Assembly (NCBI GenBank): GCA_001313365.1
Contig: BBFS01000057.1
Location: forward strand, 1-30,549
DNA: 30,549 nucleotides
DNA from: Paenarthrobacter nitroguajacolicus JCM 14115
GTDB lineage: Bacteria > Actinomycetota > Actinomycetes > Actinomycetales > Micrococcaceae
Reading direction: 5' to 3'
Below are positions 12,677-22,059 of this stretch, in pieces. The notes beneath the pieces are model-generated. The model did not search any database. It was not told where the DNA came from and saw only the letters and a program-made list of their open reading frames with translations. The translations under genes were made by a program, and so were the position numbers. How positions within the stretch are numbered: the first letter of the stretch is position 1; every line of letters begins with the position of its first letter.

Positions 12677-12731
12677 TTTAGATAGGTAAGAAGGTGCCGA
12701 TGCGCGGCCACCTCAGAACCGGGAGCTTCAC

Positions 12732-13609
12732 ATGACCTCATCATTCAGCCGGGATCTTCTGCCTGCCGAACTCACCATGGGCACCGTCATGCTCAAGGTG
12801 GGCGACATGAAGGTCATGAGCGACTACTATCAGCGAGCACTTGGCCTGGAAGTCGTGGCTGAGCAGGATGGTGGCCTGTACCTCGGACGCGTAGCCAAGC
12901 CCGTTGTCCACCTTGCCCCCGCTGCGGGACTGCAGGTTCCCGGGCGGGGGGGAGAGGCCGGTCTGTTCCACACAGCAATCCTGTTCCAGGATCAGCCGTC
13001 GCTGGCCGCGACTATTGCTACGGCGGCGGAGTACGAACCTCGTGCTTTCGCAGGCAGCGCCGACCACCTGGTGAGCGAAGCGTTCTACTTCACTGACCCC
13101 GAAGGCAACGGAATTGAGCTTTACTACGACAAGCCGCGTGAGCTCTGGCAGTGGGACGGCAGCAATGTTGTGATGGACAATGTGGCCTTGCCCCCGCAGC
13201 GCTTCCTCCAGCAGCACCTGAGTGAAGCTGCCGTGACGGGTCAACGCGAGGCCGCTGCCGGGATCGGGCACGTGCACCTGCAGGTGGGCGACGTCGAAAC
13301 TGCGCAAAAGTTCTATGTGGAGACCCTCGGCTTCGAGCGGACCGCAGGCTGGCATGGCCAGGCGTTGTTCGTTTCCGCCGGCGGCTACCACCATCACATG
13401 GCCATGAACGTCTGGAACAGCCGCGGTGCCGGCCCCCGAAAGGACACGCTCGGACTCGGGGGGGAGGTTCTGATCGAAGTGCCCGGAAGTGACGACGTCG
13501 CAGCGTTGGCGGATCGCCTGAAGGTTGCAGGAGTGCAGCATCAGCACACCGGGGCTGAGCTTCAGTTTGAGGACCTTGGCGGAACAAGCTGCGGGTTGCC
13601 GTCCGCTAG
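12732..13609 (+). CDS. Two-domain VOC family protein, catechol-2,3-dioxygenase-like (frameshift at the 3' end)
   Basis: A vicinal-oxygen-chelate protein of about 290 residues with two glyoxalase-like repeats, resembling CatE-type catechol 2,3-dioxygenases. Repeat 1 (about residues 15-140) holds GTVMLKVGDMKVMSDYYQ, GLFHTAILF and GNGIELYYDKPRELW. Repeat 2 (about 175-290) holds GIGHVHLQVGDVETAQKFY, YHHHMAMNVW and VLIEVPG. The His and Glu in these strands are the usual metal ligands; iron-dependent extradiol cleavage is inference. ATG 12732 follows GGGAGCTTCAC. G7 runs near 12946-12952 and at 13458-13464 add an extra Gly each time. Near 13573 one C is missing (GACCTTGG for GACCCTTGG). The corrected end is DPWRNKLRVAVR with TAG at 13607-13609; uncorrected, the frame runs on to 13634. 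Confidence 0.85.
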
Positions 13610-13713
13610 CAGCTTGCCGCTTCTCCTGCACTAGGCTGGGCAGTGACGGCACGGAGCCATTCGGATTCGTGCCGCCGCCCCCCCGTCAGCACGAAGGAAT
13701 GAGAGTACTCTCC

Positions 13714-14151
13714 ATGGCTTTGCCGAAATTTTTGTAGCCACCCACGATGAAGCACTCAAGCGGCAGCTGCCCTTGAAAGGGTGCCGATGTAACCGGCCCC
13801 CCCGCCGTGAGGATTGAGGGAATCACCGACTTCGAGGTGGAGCAGTTGGGCGACCTCGCAGGACAAGCTGTCCACGCCGCCGGAGCTGACTATGAGCTTG
13901 CCCTGGTTGATGTCACCAGTGATGCCCTTCTTGGGGTTCCTGAAGCCATGGTGAGGGCGTTGGCCGAACTGCTCACCTATGAAAGCGAAGGCGACGCGAA
14001 CGTCCTCGATGACGTGGCTGCTGCCTGGGCCGCGCAGGACGATATGCCGTTTGATGCAGCCCGATCGCGCCAGTACGTCCAGCAGTTGGCCGCCCTCGCC
14101 ACGGACGTCGAAAAGGCGGAACGCTCCGGACTCTTCGTCTGGTCTGAATGA
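13714..14151 (+). CDS. Conserved hypothetical small acidic protein (frameshifted)
   Basis: No recognised domain. The intact part (from about 13807) reads as an acidic, Ala/Leu/Glu-rich, mostly helical soluble protein, with FEVEQLGDLAGQAV and MVRALAELLTYESEGD as its clearest segments. It ends ERSGLFVWSE. Upstream, an open frame AEIFVATHDEAL begins at 13722. With one restored G it joins the ATG at 13714 (MALAEIFVATHDEALK), so the true protein is probably about 145 residues. Two more indels are needed near 13761 and 13785-13803, the latter at a C run. It has no signal peptide or membrane segment. It lies just before the rpsP promoter region and faces the same way. Function unknown. Confidence 0.6.
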
Positions 14152-14231
14152 TGCATTGACGCGGACCACGCGGCACGTTTTATTCGGGGGGAGTGGGCAA
14201 GAACACGCCGCTCGACGTGGCTGAGTCGTAT

Positions 14232-14259
14232 TTGCTCCGGGCATCTGGCACAATAGACA
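14232..14259 (+). promoter_or_regulatory. Candidate promoter of rpsP
   Basis: TTGCTC at 14232 and TAGACA at 14254 are separated by 16 bases and look like a primary-sigma promoter. It lies about 135 bp before the rpsP start, in the 241-bp gap after the hypothetical gene, leaving a leader of about 125 bases. The leader contains C7 runs and no clear hairpin. Confidence 0.4.
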
Positions 14260-14392
14260 GGTACTCGATCGGTGCGGCCCCCCCTCTCTCCGTGCTCGTA
14301 TCTTGTCCTTCGAACCGTCAAGTATGGCCCGCCCCCCCACGGGTGCAAAACGTCGGGTTCACCTCGTTTCAGAAACAGGAGTGACCACAAAA

Positions 14393-14812
14393 GTGGCCGT
14401 AAAGATTCGCCTTAAGCGCTTCGGTAAGATGCGCGCACCGTACTACCGCATTGTCGTCATGGATGCCCGCGCCAAGCGCGATGGCCGTGCCATTGAAGAA
14501 ATCGGCAAGTACCACCCCACCGAAGAGCCGTCGTACATCGAGGTCGCTTCCGAGCGCGCCCAGTACTGGCTTTCCGTTGGCGCCCAGCCCACCGAGCAGG
14601 TTGCCGCGATCCTCAAGATCACCGGTGACTGGCAGAAGTTCAAGGGCCTGCCGGGCCAGGAAGGCACCCTGAAGACCAAAGCTCCGAAGGAAGCCTTCGT
14701 AGCCCCGGAGAAGGGTTCCGTCATCATTCCGGAAGCCATCACCAAGAAGGCCAAGAAGGACGAAGCCGAAGCTCCGGCCGAGGCTGAAGCAGAGACCACC
14801 GAGGCTGAGTAA
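14393..14812 (+). CDS. rpsP: 30S ribosomal protein S16
   Basis: Structural protein of the small subunit. Intact at 139 residues. The N-terminus [20 protein letters not shown] and [20 protein letters not shown] are the S16 signature. The C-terminus beyond about residue 85 is the long Lys/Ala/Glu-rich tail seen in actinobacterial S16 proteins. I chose GTG 14393 over GTG 14381 because the AGGAG at 14377-14381 then has an 11-base spacer, and the protein begins as in the family (M-AVKIRLKR). It heads the rpsP-khpA transcript. Confidence 0.95.
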   Translation: MAVKIRLKRFGKMRAPYYRIVVMDARAKRDGRAIEEIGKYHPTEEPSYIEVASERAQYWLSVGAQPTEQVAAILKITGDWQKFKGLPGQEGTLKTKAPKEAFVAPEKGSVIIPEAITKKAKKDEAEAPAEAEAETTEAE

Positions 14813-14813
14813 G

Positions 14814-15057
14814 TTGCTGGCAGAAGCGCTCGAGCACTTGGTCCGTGGGATCGTTGACAGCCCTGAGGATGTCAAGGTCAGTGCCAAGAACAACCGCCGC
14901 GGGGGAATCCCTCGAGGTGCGTGTTCACCAGGAGGACCTCGGACGGGTGATCGGCCGTCAGGGACGCACCGCACGCGCATTGCGCACTGTGGTTGCAGCC
15001 TTGGCTGGTGGCGAGCAGGTCAGGGTCGACGTCGTCGACACCGACCGTCGCCGGTAA
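14814..15057 (+). CDS. khpA: KH-domain RNA-binding protein KhpA (frameshifted)
   Basis: A small KH-domain protein (about 81 residues) that binds RNA, in other bacteria together with KhpB/Jag. It begins [20 protein letters not shown]. The core KH loop is [18 protein letters not shown] (GxxG as GRQG), and it ends [12 protein letters not shown]. The TTG at 14814, one base past the rpsP stop, fits coupled translation with no separate ribosome site. One frame break: G5 at 14901-14905 where RRGES needs G4. The rpsP-khpA pairing is the standard actinobacterial arrangement. A strong terminator follows. Confidence 0.92.
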
Positions 15058-15081
15058 CGCGCTCAGCAATACTTGTCTTAG

Positions 15082-15120
15082 ATCCGGCCCCCTTCACCGA
15101 ATATGGTGGAGGGGCCGGAT
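15082..15120 (+). terminator. Terminator after rpsP-khpA
   Basis: ATCCGGCCCCCTTCACC pairs with GGTGGAGGGGCCGGAT around a GAATAT loop, and TTGCTTT follows: a long GC stem plus a T-rich tail. It separates rpsP-khpA from rimM-trmD. Confidence 0.85.
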
Positions 15121-15189
15121 TGCTTTATCCACATTTTCCTGTCCGTTGCCACCCGGTGGCGCGGACATTACAAGAATTCAGAGGAACCC

Positions 15190-15751
15190 ATGCAGCTCCA
15201 GGTGGCCCGGATCGGCAAACCCCCCCATGCATCCGCGGCGAGGTTACGGTGCAGGTTCTCACCGATGCCCCCCCTCCGAGCGCTTCGTCGCCGGAACGGA
15301 GTTCGTCGTTGAGCCCGCCTCCGCTGGACCTTTGACCATCCGCAGTGCCAGGTGGAACAAGGACATCCTCCTGCTTGGCTTCGAAGAAATTGCCGACCGC
15401 AATGCCGCCGAGGTCATTCGTGGGGGCGAAGCTCTTCATCGAAACCGAGGAACTCGACGACGAAGACGATGATGAGGCTGGTACGAGCACGAGCTCGTTG
15501 GCCTGGAGGCCCGGGTAGGTTCGCAAGTGGTGGGCAAGGTTGCCGCCCTCACCACGCTGCCCGTTCAGGATCTATTGACGGTCAAGGCCGACAACGGCAA
15601 GGAAATCCTGGTTCCCTTCGTCGAGGAAATTGTTCCGGAAGTCAACGTCGAGGGTGGGTACATCCTTATCACCCCGCCGACGGGGCTCTTTGAGATCAAC
15701 GACGAAAACCCCCCCAAGGAGCCCACGGACGACGCCGGGGATGATGCCTGA
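15190..15751 (+). CDS. rimM: Ribosome maturation factor RimM (frameshifted)
   Basis: RimM binds S19 and helps mature the 30S head. The ATG at 15190 follows AGAGGAACCC. The N-terminal barrel begins MQLQVARIGKPHGIRGEV once a C7 (native C4) and a missing G near 15229 are corrected. The PRC-barrel half holds GLEARVGSQVVGKVAAL, DLLTVKADNGKEILVPFVEE and VPEVNVEGGYILITPPTGL. An acidic stretch EELDDEDDDEG sits between the halves. Further breaks are at the C7 near 15265-15272, and around 15425 and 15480, where single bases are gained or lost. The inferred length of about 185 residues is near the family norm. The stop and the trmD start are separated by no bases (TGA then ATG). Confidence 0.93.
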
Positions 15752-16560
15752 ATGAGGATCGATGTCGTCAGCATATTTCCTGAGTACCTCGCCCCCGCTC
15801 GAGCTTTCGCTCATCGGCAAGGCCCGCCAGGACGGGTTGTTGGAGCTCAACGTCCACGATCTACGCACCTTCACCACCGACAAGCACCGGACCGTAGATG
15901 ACACGCCGTATGGTGGCGGCGCTGGAATGGTCATGAAACCGGAGCCATGGGCGCAGGCCCTCGAATCGGTTGCCGCAGCCCGTGAAGGCTCCAAGCCGGT
16001 GCTGATTGTCCCTTCGCCGGCAGGGGAGAAGTTCAACCAGGCCTTGGCCTATGAGCTAGCCGAAGAAGAGCAGCTGGTCTTCGCCTGCGGACGCTACGAA
16101 GGCATCGACGAGCGCGTCATCGATTGGGCGCAGGAACACTTCACGGTCCGGCCCGTAAGTCTCGGTGACTACGTCCTCAACGGCGGAGAAGTGGCCGTGT
16201 TGGCCATGGTCGAGGCCATTGGCCGCCTCCTTCCCGGTGTGGTTGGCAACCCCCCCGAGTCCCTGGTAGAGGAGTCCCACTCCGATGGCCTCCTGGAGTA
16301 TCCCGTGTACACCAAACCGTCGGCGTGGCGGGAACACGACGTCCCCCCCGATCCTCCTCAGCGGTAACCACGGCAAAATTGCACAGTGGCGGCGCCACGA
16401 GCAGTTCCGCCGGACGGCTGAGCGCAGGCCTGATCTGATGGAGGGGGGGTTCGACGCCGGTGTGTTGAGTCGCGCGGACCGTACGGCCCTCGCGGACCTT
16501 GGGTACGACGTCGTTGACGGCCGCCTCCGTGCCAGGCCGGCCGGCGACGCCGAAAACTAA
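15752..16560 (+). CDS. trmD: tRNA (guanine-37-N1)-methyltransferase TrmD (frameshifted)
   Basis: A SPOUT-class enzyme that methylates G37 of tRNAs reading CNN and preventing +1 frameshifting. It begins [20 protein letters not shown]. Motifs are [32 protein letters not shown] and the knot loop [20 protein letters not shown]. After a linker comes the C-terminal DNA-like bundle with [22 protein letters not shown] runs break the frame twice: C5 for C4 at 15791-15795 and C7 for C6 near 16344-16350. The runs near 16251 and 16443-16449 add one residue each (NPPES, MEGGFD). It is about 265 residues, slightly longer than typical. It follows rimM directly, so the two are probably cotranscribed. Confidence 0.95.
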
Positions 16561-16600
16561 GTCCACTTTCCGCCGTCGAACGTTGCGGGAGTCATGGCAG

Positions 16601-16630
16601 TTGGCCGGATGGTGGCGACTATGGCAGAAT
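16601..16630 (+). promoter_or_regulatory. Candidate promoter of rplS
   Basis: TTGGCC at 16601 and CAGAAT at 16625 with an 18-base spacer lie in the 266-bp trmD-rplS gap. The leader of about 190 bases starts with hairpin potential (GTGTC at 16639 with GACAC at 16653; GGCTGA near 16650 with TCAGCC near 16676), which could form an L19 leader. The G7 run there blurs the folding. Confidence 0.4.
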
Positions 16631-16826
16631 TAACCCTTGTGTCTGCTGGGCTGACACCTGCCACAGGGGGGGAGTTCAGCCAACAGTCGGACAACCCGGC
16701 GACGCCAATCAGTGGCGGAGCTGGACACTAAGAAACTTCGGCAGGGATTTCCGGTTGCTTTCATGCCCGGGCTTGTCTGCCGTAACCCAAAGTGAATGAC
16801 CTGTGGCGTTCACCAGGAGTGGATTA

Positions 16827-17180
16827 ATGCATATCCTCGATAGCGTAGATGCAGCCTCGCTGCGTAACGATGTTCCGGAGTTCCGCGCGGGCGACACCCT
16901 CAAGGTTCACGTCAACATCATCGAAGGCAAGAACTCCCGTGTCCAGGTATTCCAGGGCTTCGTCCTGGGCCGCCAGGGTGACGGCGTTCGCGAAACCTTC
17001 ACCGTGCGCAAGGTTTCCTTCGGTGTCGGCGTAGAGCGTACCTTCCCGGTACACTCCCCGATCATCGACAAGATCGAGGTCGTCACCAAGGGTGACGTCC
17101 GCCGCGCGAAGCTTTACTACATGCGCGCACTGCGCGGTAAGGCTGCGAAGATCAAGGAAAAGCGCGACTTCGCCAAGTAA
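16827..17180 (+). CDS. rplS: 50S ribosomal protein L19
   Basis: Large-subunit protein at the subunit interface. It is intact with 117 residues, the family length. Motifs include [60 protein letters not shown] and the basic C-terminus [23 protein letters not shown] 16827 sits eight bases behind CAGGAG, preferred over GTG 16803. It leads the transcript into the signal peptidase genes after 80 bp. Confidence 0.97.
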   Translation: MHILDSVDAASLRNDVPEFRAGDTLKVHVNIIEGKNSRVQVFQGFVLGRQGDGVRETFTVRKVSFGVGVERTFPVHSPIIDKIEVVTKGDVRRAKLYYMRALRGKAAKIKEKRDFAK

Positions 17181-17260
17181 GTCCCGCGACTTACGCAACG
17201 GGTCCAGGATTCGTGCCCGGTAGTTCCGGAGCAATCCGCAACGCAACAGGGATACGAGTC

Positions 17261-17946
17261 ATGGACACAACAGAACGCCAGCCCCCCCGTAAACAGGGCT
17301 GGCGTTTTGTTTTGCTCGCACTGGTGCTGGCCGTCGCGATCAGCGGCCTGGTGCGGTCCTTGTGGCTGGATGTCTACTACATTCCGTCCGAGTCCATGGA
17401 GCCCCTCCTCGTTGAAGGGGGGGACAGGATCCTGGTTTCGCGGACTGCCTTCAGCGCCGAGCTGATCCGCCGCGGGGACGTTGTGGTCTTCGACGGCCGC
17501 GGTTCCTTCGCACCCTTGAGCAGCGGTCAGAGCCCATTCGTTGACGCGGTGTCGGCTGCAAGCCAATGGTTTGGGCTTAGCGGCAGTGACACGACATACG
17601 TCAAGCGGGTCATTGGGGTCGGGGGGAGACCACGTCCAGTGCTGTGACGCAGCAGGGCATCTCACGGTCAATGGTCAGATTCTTGAGGAACCATATCTGT
17701 ACGCGGGGGGGATGAGCCCAGCACGCAGAAATTCGACGTCGTAGTTCCTGATGGCCGACTATGGCTCATGGGTGACCACCGTTCGCGTTCTGCTGACTCC
17801 CGTGGACTATTGGGAGCGCCGGGTGGCGGCATGGTCCCGGTCGAGCGTGTTATCGGGCGACGGTCCAGATTGTTTGGCCACTTGATAGATTTGCAGAGAT
17901 GCCTCGCTCAGCGCAGGCTGAAACATCATCGAAGAACGGACAGTAA
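17261..17946 (+). CDS. lepB: Signal peptidase I, first copy (frameshifted)
   Basis: A membrane serine peptidase that removes signal peptides from Sec-exported proteins. One N-terminal membrane helix (FVLLALVLAVAISGLVRSLW) is followed by the catalytic Ser motif [14 protein letters not shown] and RRGDVVVFDG. The catalytic Lys region is TYVKRVIGVGGDHV, and the late motif GDHRSRSADSRG closes the active site. The inferred length is about 225 residues. Frame breaks are at the G6 near 17622, at the G7 near 17705-17711 (native G5) and near 17864, after VERVIGR. The corrected C-terminus ends SSKNGQ with TAA at 17944-17946, touching the ATG of the second copy. The catalytic dyad is intact. Confidence 0.92.
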
Positions 17947-18818
17947 ATGCCGGACAAAGCTCCTGAGAATCCCGAGCGGTACGACGACGACGCCCGGCTC
18001 TCGGACGGAACGGCAAGTGCCGCCGCCGGTGTGGCTGAGCCGCGCCAGGTCGACGGCGTCACATCCGGCTCGCGCCATGCCGCGGACGAGCCCCGTTCCC
18101 GTGATTCTGAAGGCGGCTCCCACGCTGCAGGGAAGCCGCGCAAAAATCCGGTGCTCGTGTGGGTCAAGGAGATCGTCACAGTGGTGGCGATTGCGCTGGT
18201 GCTGTCCTTCCTTCTCAAGACTTTCCTGTTCAGGGCGTTTTACATTCCTTCCGAGTCCATGGAAAGCACCTTGGACGTCAACGATCGCATCTTCATCAAT
18301 CTCTTGGTTCCCGGGCATTCGATCTTGAGCGCGGGGACGTTGTGGTCTTCAAGGATGCCCAGGCTTGGTTGCCACCGGTGGCCAAGAAGCCGGCAGGACC
18401 CATGGACTGGGTGGGAGACGGTCTGGAGTTCGTAGGTTTGGCTCCTGATGACAATGAGCAACACCTTGTTAAGCGCATCATCGGACTCCCGGGTGACAGA
18501 GTTTCCTGCTGCGATGCAGAGGGCCGTCTTTCGATCAACGGTGTGCCTGTCAACGAGACCTATATCAACCCGGCAGAAGTGCCTTCGCCCATGACGTTCG
18601 ACGTCGTCGTTCCGGAAGGAAAGGTATGGGTGATGGGCGATAACCGAAACCACTCAGAGGACTCCCGGGCGCACCAGGAAGTCAATGGCGGCTTCATTAA
18701 CATTGAGGACGTCGAAGGCAAGGCCACGGTCATCGCTTGGCCGATCAACCGCTGGACCATCCTCGATAACTATCAGGACGTTTTCCGTGACGTCCCTGAA
18801 GGCACCTCGTCAAAGTAA
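17947..18818 (+). CDS. lepB: Signal peptidase I, second copy (one frameshift)
   Basis: A second type I signal peptidase in tandem with the first, separated by no bases. It has a hydrophilic, Ser/Asp/Arg-rich N-terminal region of about 70 residues, then the membrane helix [19 protein letters not shown]. The catalytic Ser is in [20 protein letters not shown], the Lys in [18 protein letters not shown], and [14 protein letters not shown] follows. One base is missing near 18319 (GGGCATTCG for GGGCCATTCG). The inferred length of about 290 residues is longer than the first copy because of the N-terminal region. Two or more paralogous signal peptidases side by side are known in actinobacteria; division of substrates between them is inference. 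Confidence 0.94.
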
Positions 18819-18835
18819 GGCATCCCGGCAAAGTA

Positions 18836-19605
18836 ATGGCAACAACGGCTAGCGGCACGAAGGGCAAGGCGAAGGTCAAAGCCGCGTCCAAGACGACGGC
18901 GAAATCCACCACCAAGGCCAAGAACCCGGTGGGTTTCCCTACCCTTGACGTCGAACGATCCTTCTTGTCCTCCGGAGTGCGCTTGTTGGCCGGCGTGGAT
19001 GAGGTTGGGCGGGGAGCATTGGCTGGTCCTGTGAGTGTGGGAATTGCCGTGGTCAACCTCGAGAACCACGGCTTGTTGGCAGACGTCCGGGACAGCAAAC
19101 TGCTCAAGCCTGAGGATCGCGACAGGCTGGAACCACTGGTTCGGGACTGGGCCGTGGCCTCCGCCGTTGGGCACGCATCGTCCCGGGAGATTGACCGGAT
19201 CGGCATCATCGCGGCGCTCCGTTTGGCCGGAACCCGCGCCTGGTTCGAGATCCTGGCTGGCGGCGTTACGCCTGATGCGGTGCTGCTTGATGGCAGCCAC
19301 AACTGGTTGTCGCCCGAGGTTCAGGCCTCTCTCTTCGATACGCCCGACTCGGGGCCGTGGTGCGAAGCGCCTGTCCATACCAAGGTCAAGGCCGATATGA
19401 GTTGTCTCAGTGTTGCCGCAGCCAGCGTCCTGGCCAAAGTGGCCCGGGACCGCATCATGGTGGGCCTGCATTCGGAACTTCCTGCCTACGGCTGGAACGA
19501 GAACAAGGGCTACGCCACCTCTGCCACCGGGAGATGATCCGGCTGCAGGGCCCAAGCGCGTACCACCGGACGAGCTGGAACCTCACTGGGCCGGAACTCC
19601 TCTGA
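18836..19605 (+). CDS. rnhB: Ribonuclease HII (one frameshift)
   Basis: Removes ribonucleotides from RNA-DNA hybrids. The first 30 residues form a Lys/Ala/Thr-rich basic tail ([20 protein letters not shown]) not found in the core fold. The catalytic Asp-Glu motif is [17 protein letters not shown] at about residue 50. The remaining acidic positions lie in VLLDGSHN and [17 protein letters not shown]. The frame is lost near 19529, where GCCACCGGG should be GCCCACCGGG. The corrected end carries [20 protein letters not shown], typical for the family, with TGA at 19603-19605. The inferred length is about 257 residues. The basic tail could bind nucleic acid, but this is not established. Confidence 0.94.
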
Positions 19606-19673
19606 CGTCACCCTGAGCGGCGCCGCCGGCTTCGATGGCGCGGGCCGCCCGGCTGATAGTGCAAGATGGAACT

Positions 19674-20018
19674 ATGAGCGCCGAGGACCTTGAGAACTAT
19701 GAAACCGACATGGAGCTTCAGCTCTACCGCGAGTACCGGGATGTTGTCGGTCTGTTCAGTTATGTAGTGGAAACCGAGCGGCGGTTCTACCTGGCTAACC
19801 ATGTGGACCTGCAGGCGCGCAGCGCGGACGGTGAAGTCTATTTTGACCTGACCCTGCAGGATGCCTGGGTTTGGGACGTTTACCGCTCGGCGCGCTTCGT
19901 GAAGAACGTCCGGGTAATCACGTTCAAGGACGTCAACGTAGAAGAGTTGCCGCGAAATGAGGAGCTGGCCCTGCCGAAGGATGGCGGACTTGGGGATTTG
20001 GGAGATCTCGGTAACTAG
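19674..20018 (+). CDS. DUF2469 family protein
   Basis: An intact 114-residue protein of the actinobacterial DUF2469 family, function unknown. It begins MSAEDLENYETDMELQLYRE, continues RDVVGLFSYVVETERRFYLA and has the aromatic block DAWVWDVYRSARFVKNVRVI. The mycobacterial orthologue also lies between rnhB and yraN, so position and sequence agree. ATG 19674 matches the family N-terminus and is preferred to ATG 19635. The C-terminal GGLGDLGDLGN is a low-complexity extension. No membrane segment is seen. Confidence 0.93.
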   Translation: MSAEDLENYETDMELQLYREYRDVVGLFSYVVETERRFYLANHVDLQARSADGEVYFDLTLQDAWVWDVYRSARFVKNVRVITFKDVNVEELPRNEELALPKDGGLGDLGDLGN

Positions 20019-20141
20019 CGCCTCCCTCTGCCTGGAGTAGTCCTCCACAACCACCTTTTGGCCAGGTTTACCCACATAGCTTCATAGGTCTCTGCCGCCG
20101 CTTTCCACCAGCCTGAAAGCTGGTGAGCGGAGGTGGTGGTC

Positions 20142-20503
20142 ATGAGAGCAAAAGACCTGCTTGGTCGAAACGGCGAAGCACTGGCGGCCGGTTTTCTGGA
20201 GAACCAGGGAATGCGGATCGTCGATCGCAATTGGCGGTGTCCCGACGGCGAGATCGACATTGTGGCGTTGGAGGGCGACACCTTGGTAATTGCCGAGGTG
20301 AAGACCCGGAAGAGCCTGGATTACGGACATCCTTTTGAGGCGGTGGACGCGGCCAAGCTGGCCCGTCTCCACCGGCTCTCATCGGCTTGGTGCCGGGAGC
20401 ACGACCTCAACGCCCCCCGCGGAGGCGCATCGATGTCGTGTCCGTGATCGATAGCGGCGTCGGTGAGCCGCAGCTGGAGCATCTGCGGGGGGGAGTCGGC
20501 TGA
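20142..20503 (+). CDS. yraN: UPF0102 (YraN) family protein, predicted nuclease fold (frameshifted)
   Basis: A restriction-endonuclease-like fold of the UPF0102 family. Motifs are LLGRNGEALAAGFLENQG, RNWRCPDGEIDIVALEGD and VIAEVKTRKSLDYGHP, which gives the D-ExK active-site pattern. ATG 20142 follows a strong GGAGGTGG ribosome site. The frame breaks near 20418 at CCCCCCGCGG; the corrected end reads RRRIDVVSVIDSG and stops at TGA 20501-20503. It is about 119 residues, the family norm. The stop overlaps the comM start (TGATG), so the two are coupled. The cellular role is unsettled; its constant company with comM and dprA suggests DNA processing. Confidence 0.93.
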
Positions 20504-22059
20504 TGGGGGTCGGACGCAGCTACTGCGTTGCCTGGTAGGCTCAACGGCTACATCGTGGAGGTCGAAGCTGACATTGGCCAAACTCTTCCGAACTTTGTGA
20601 TCCTTGGGCTCCCTGATGCTTCCTTGAATGAGGCTAAGGAACGCATTCGATCTGCGGCGCAGAATTCCGGGATTCCGCTGAGCAGACGGAAGATCACGGC
20701 CAACCTGATTCCGGCTTCCCTCCCCAAGCGGGGCTCTGGATTCGATCTCGCCATCACCATGGCCGTGCTCCGCGCCGCCAACGACATCCGTGAAATTGGT
20801 GGAACCGTCTTCATCGCGGAGCTTGGCTTGGACGGCAGGTTGAGGCCGGTACGGGGCATACTTCCTGCCGTGATGGCCGCTGTTCAGGCTGGCTATCCGG
20901 ATATTGTGGTGGCCGACTCCAACGCCGTGGAGGCCGCCCTTGTTCCCGGGGGGGCAAAGGTCCGCGGTTATAAAACGCTGGCTCGGCTTGCCTTCGACTT
21001 TGGCGCCGATCCCAAGGACCTCGCCCTCGATTACAATCCCTTGGACGCCGATGCTCCGGACGAGGACGACGATGTTGCAGCCACGATGCCGGACCTTTGC
21101 GATGTGTCGGGGGGGCAGGGAGAGGCGCGACGTGCCTGGAGGTAGCTGCCGCCGGGGGGGTCATCACATGTTGCTGACCGGGCCGCCGGGGGCCGGCAAG
21201 ACCATGCTGGCTGAGCGTTTGCCGGGCTTGCTCCCGGATTTGGCCGACACAGCGGCAATGGAAGTTACGGCTATCCGATCGTTGGCCGCTGTCCAGTCGT
21301 CTACGGTGCGGCTCGTCCGCAGGCCGCCCTTCGAAAATCCCCACCACAGTGCCACCGCCGCTGCCATCATCGGTGGAGGCTCAGGGCTTCCCCGGCCCGG
21401 GGGGGCGGCCTCGCGTGCACATCGGGGGGGCGTGTTGTTCCTGGACGAGGCCCCCGGAGTATGAGCGCCGGGTACTGGATGCCCTCCGTCAACCGCTGGA
21501 GAGCGGAGAGCTGGTCATCCATCGCTCAGCGGGAACTGCGGCATACCCGGCACGGTTTCAGCTCATACTTGCCGCAAATCCCTGCCCCTGCGGAAAAGCC
21601 TCCGGCAAAGGCATGGACTGCACGTGCACGGCCATGATGCGGCGCAGGTATTTCGGACGAATCTCAGGACCGCTGTTGGACCGCGTGGATATTCAATTGC
21701 AGGTTGAACGGGTGTCCTTGGCCGATTTCGGCCATGCGGGTGAAGAAGAGGATACCCGCATCGTCGCGGAACGTGTATTGGCAGCCAGGGAACGCCAGCT
21801 TGAGCGACTGCTGGCCATGGGGCTTGAAACGAATTCCCAAGTGCCGGGGGGCGAACCTTGCGGGGTGAATTGCGGCTGCCTCCCGGGACCACCCGGATTC
21901 TGGACACTGCGCTGGAACGGGGGCACGCTCACTGCGCGCGGCTACGACCGCGTCCTCCGGCTGGCATGGACGCTGGCAGATCTCGCGCACAGCGATACGC
22001 CGGACATGGATCACATAGGCCAAGCACTGGGCCTGCGCCAAGCTGCAGCTGCGACATGA
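20503..22059 (+). CDS. comM: YifB/ComM family magnesium-chelatase-like ATPase (frameshifted)
   Basis: An AAA+ helicase-like ATPase; in naturally transformable bacteria ComM promotes branch migration during chromosomal integration. The ChlI-like N-domain starts VGRSYCVALVGLNGYIVEVE after two missing C residues (near 20532 and 20545) are restored. It continues NFVILGLPDASLNEAKERI. The Walker A motif is LLTGPPGAGKTMLAERLPGL near 21175, the sensor region HRGVLFLDEAPEYERRVLDA near 21425-21480 (after correction), and the zinc-like block ILAANPCPCG near 21570. The C-terminal domain ends TARGYDRVLRLAWTLADL. Further breaks lie at 20950, 21109, 21155, 21401, 21425 and 21847-21930. The inferred length is about 510 residues. 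The stop overlaps dprA by 4 bp. Confidence 0.94.

Noticed and set aside
12741..13652. 303-codon minus-strand frame opposite the VOC gene
   Set aside because: The plus strand has two coherent VOC repeats and a ribosome site; the minus frame is an antisense shadow.
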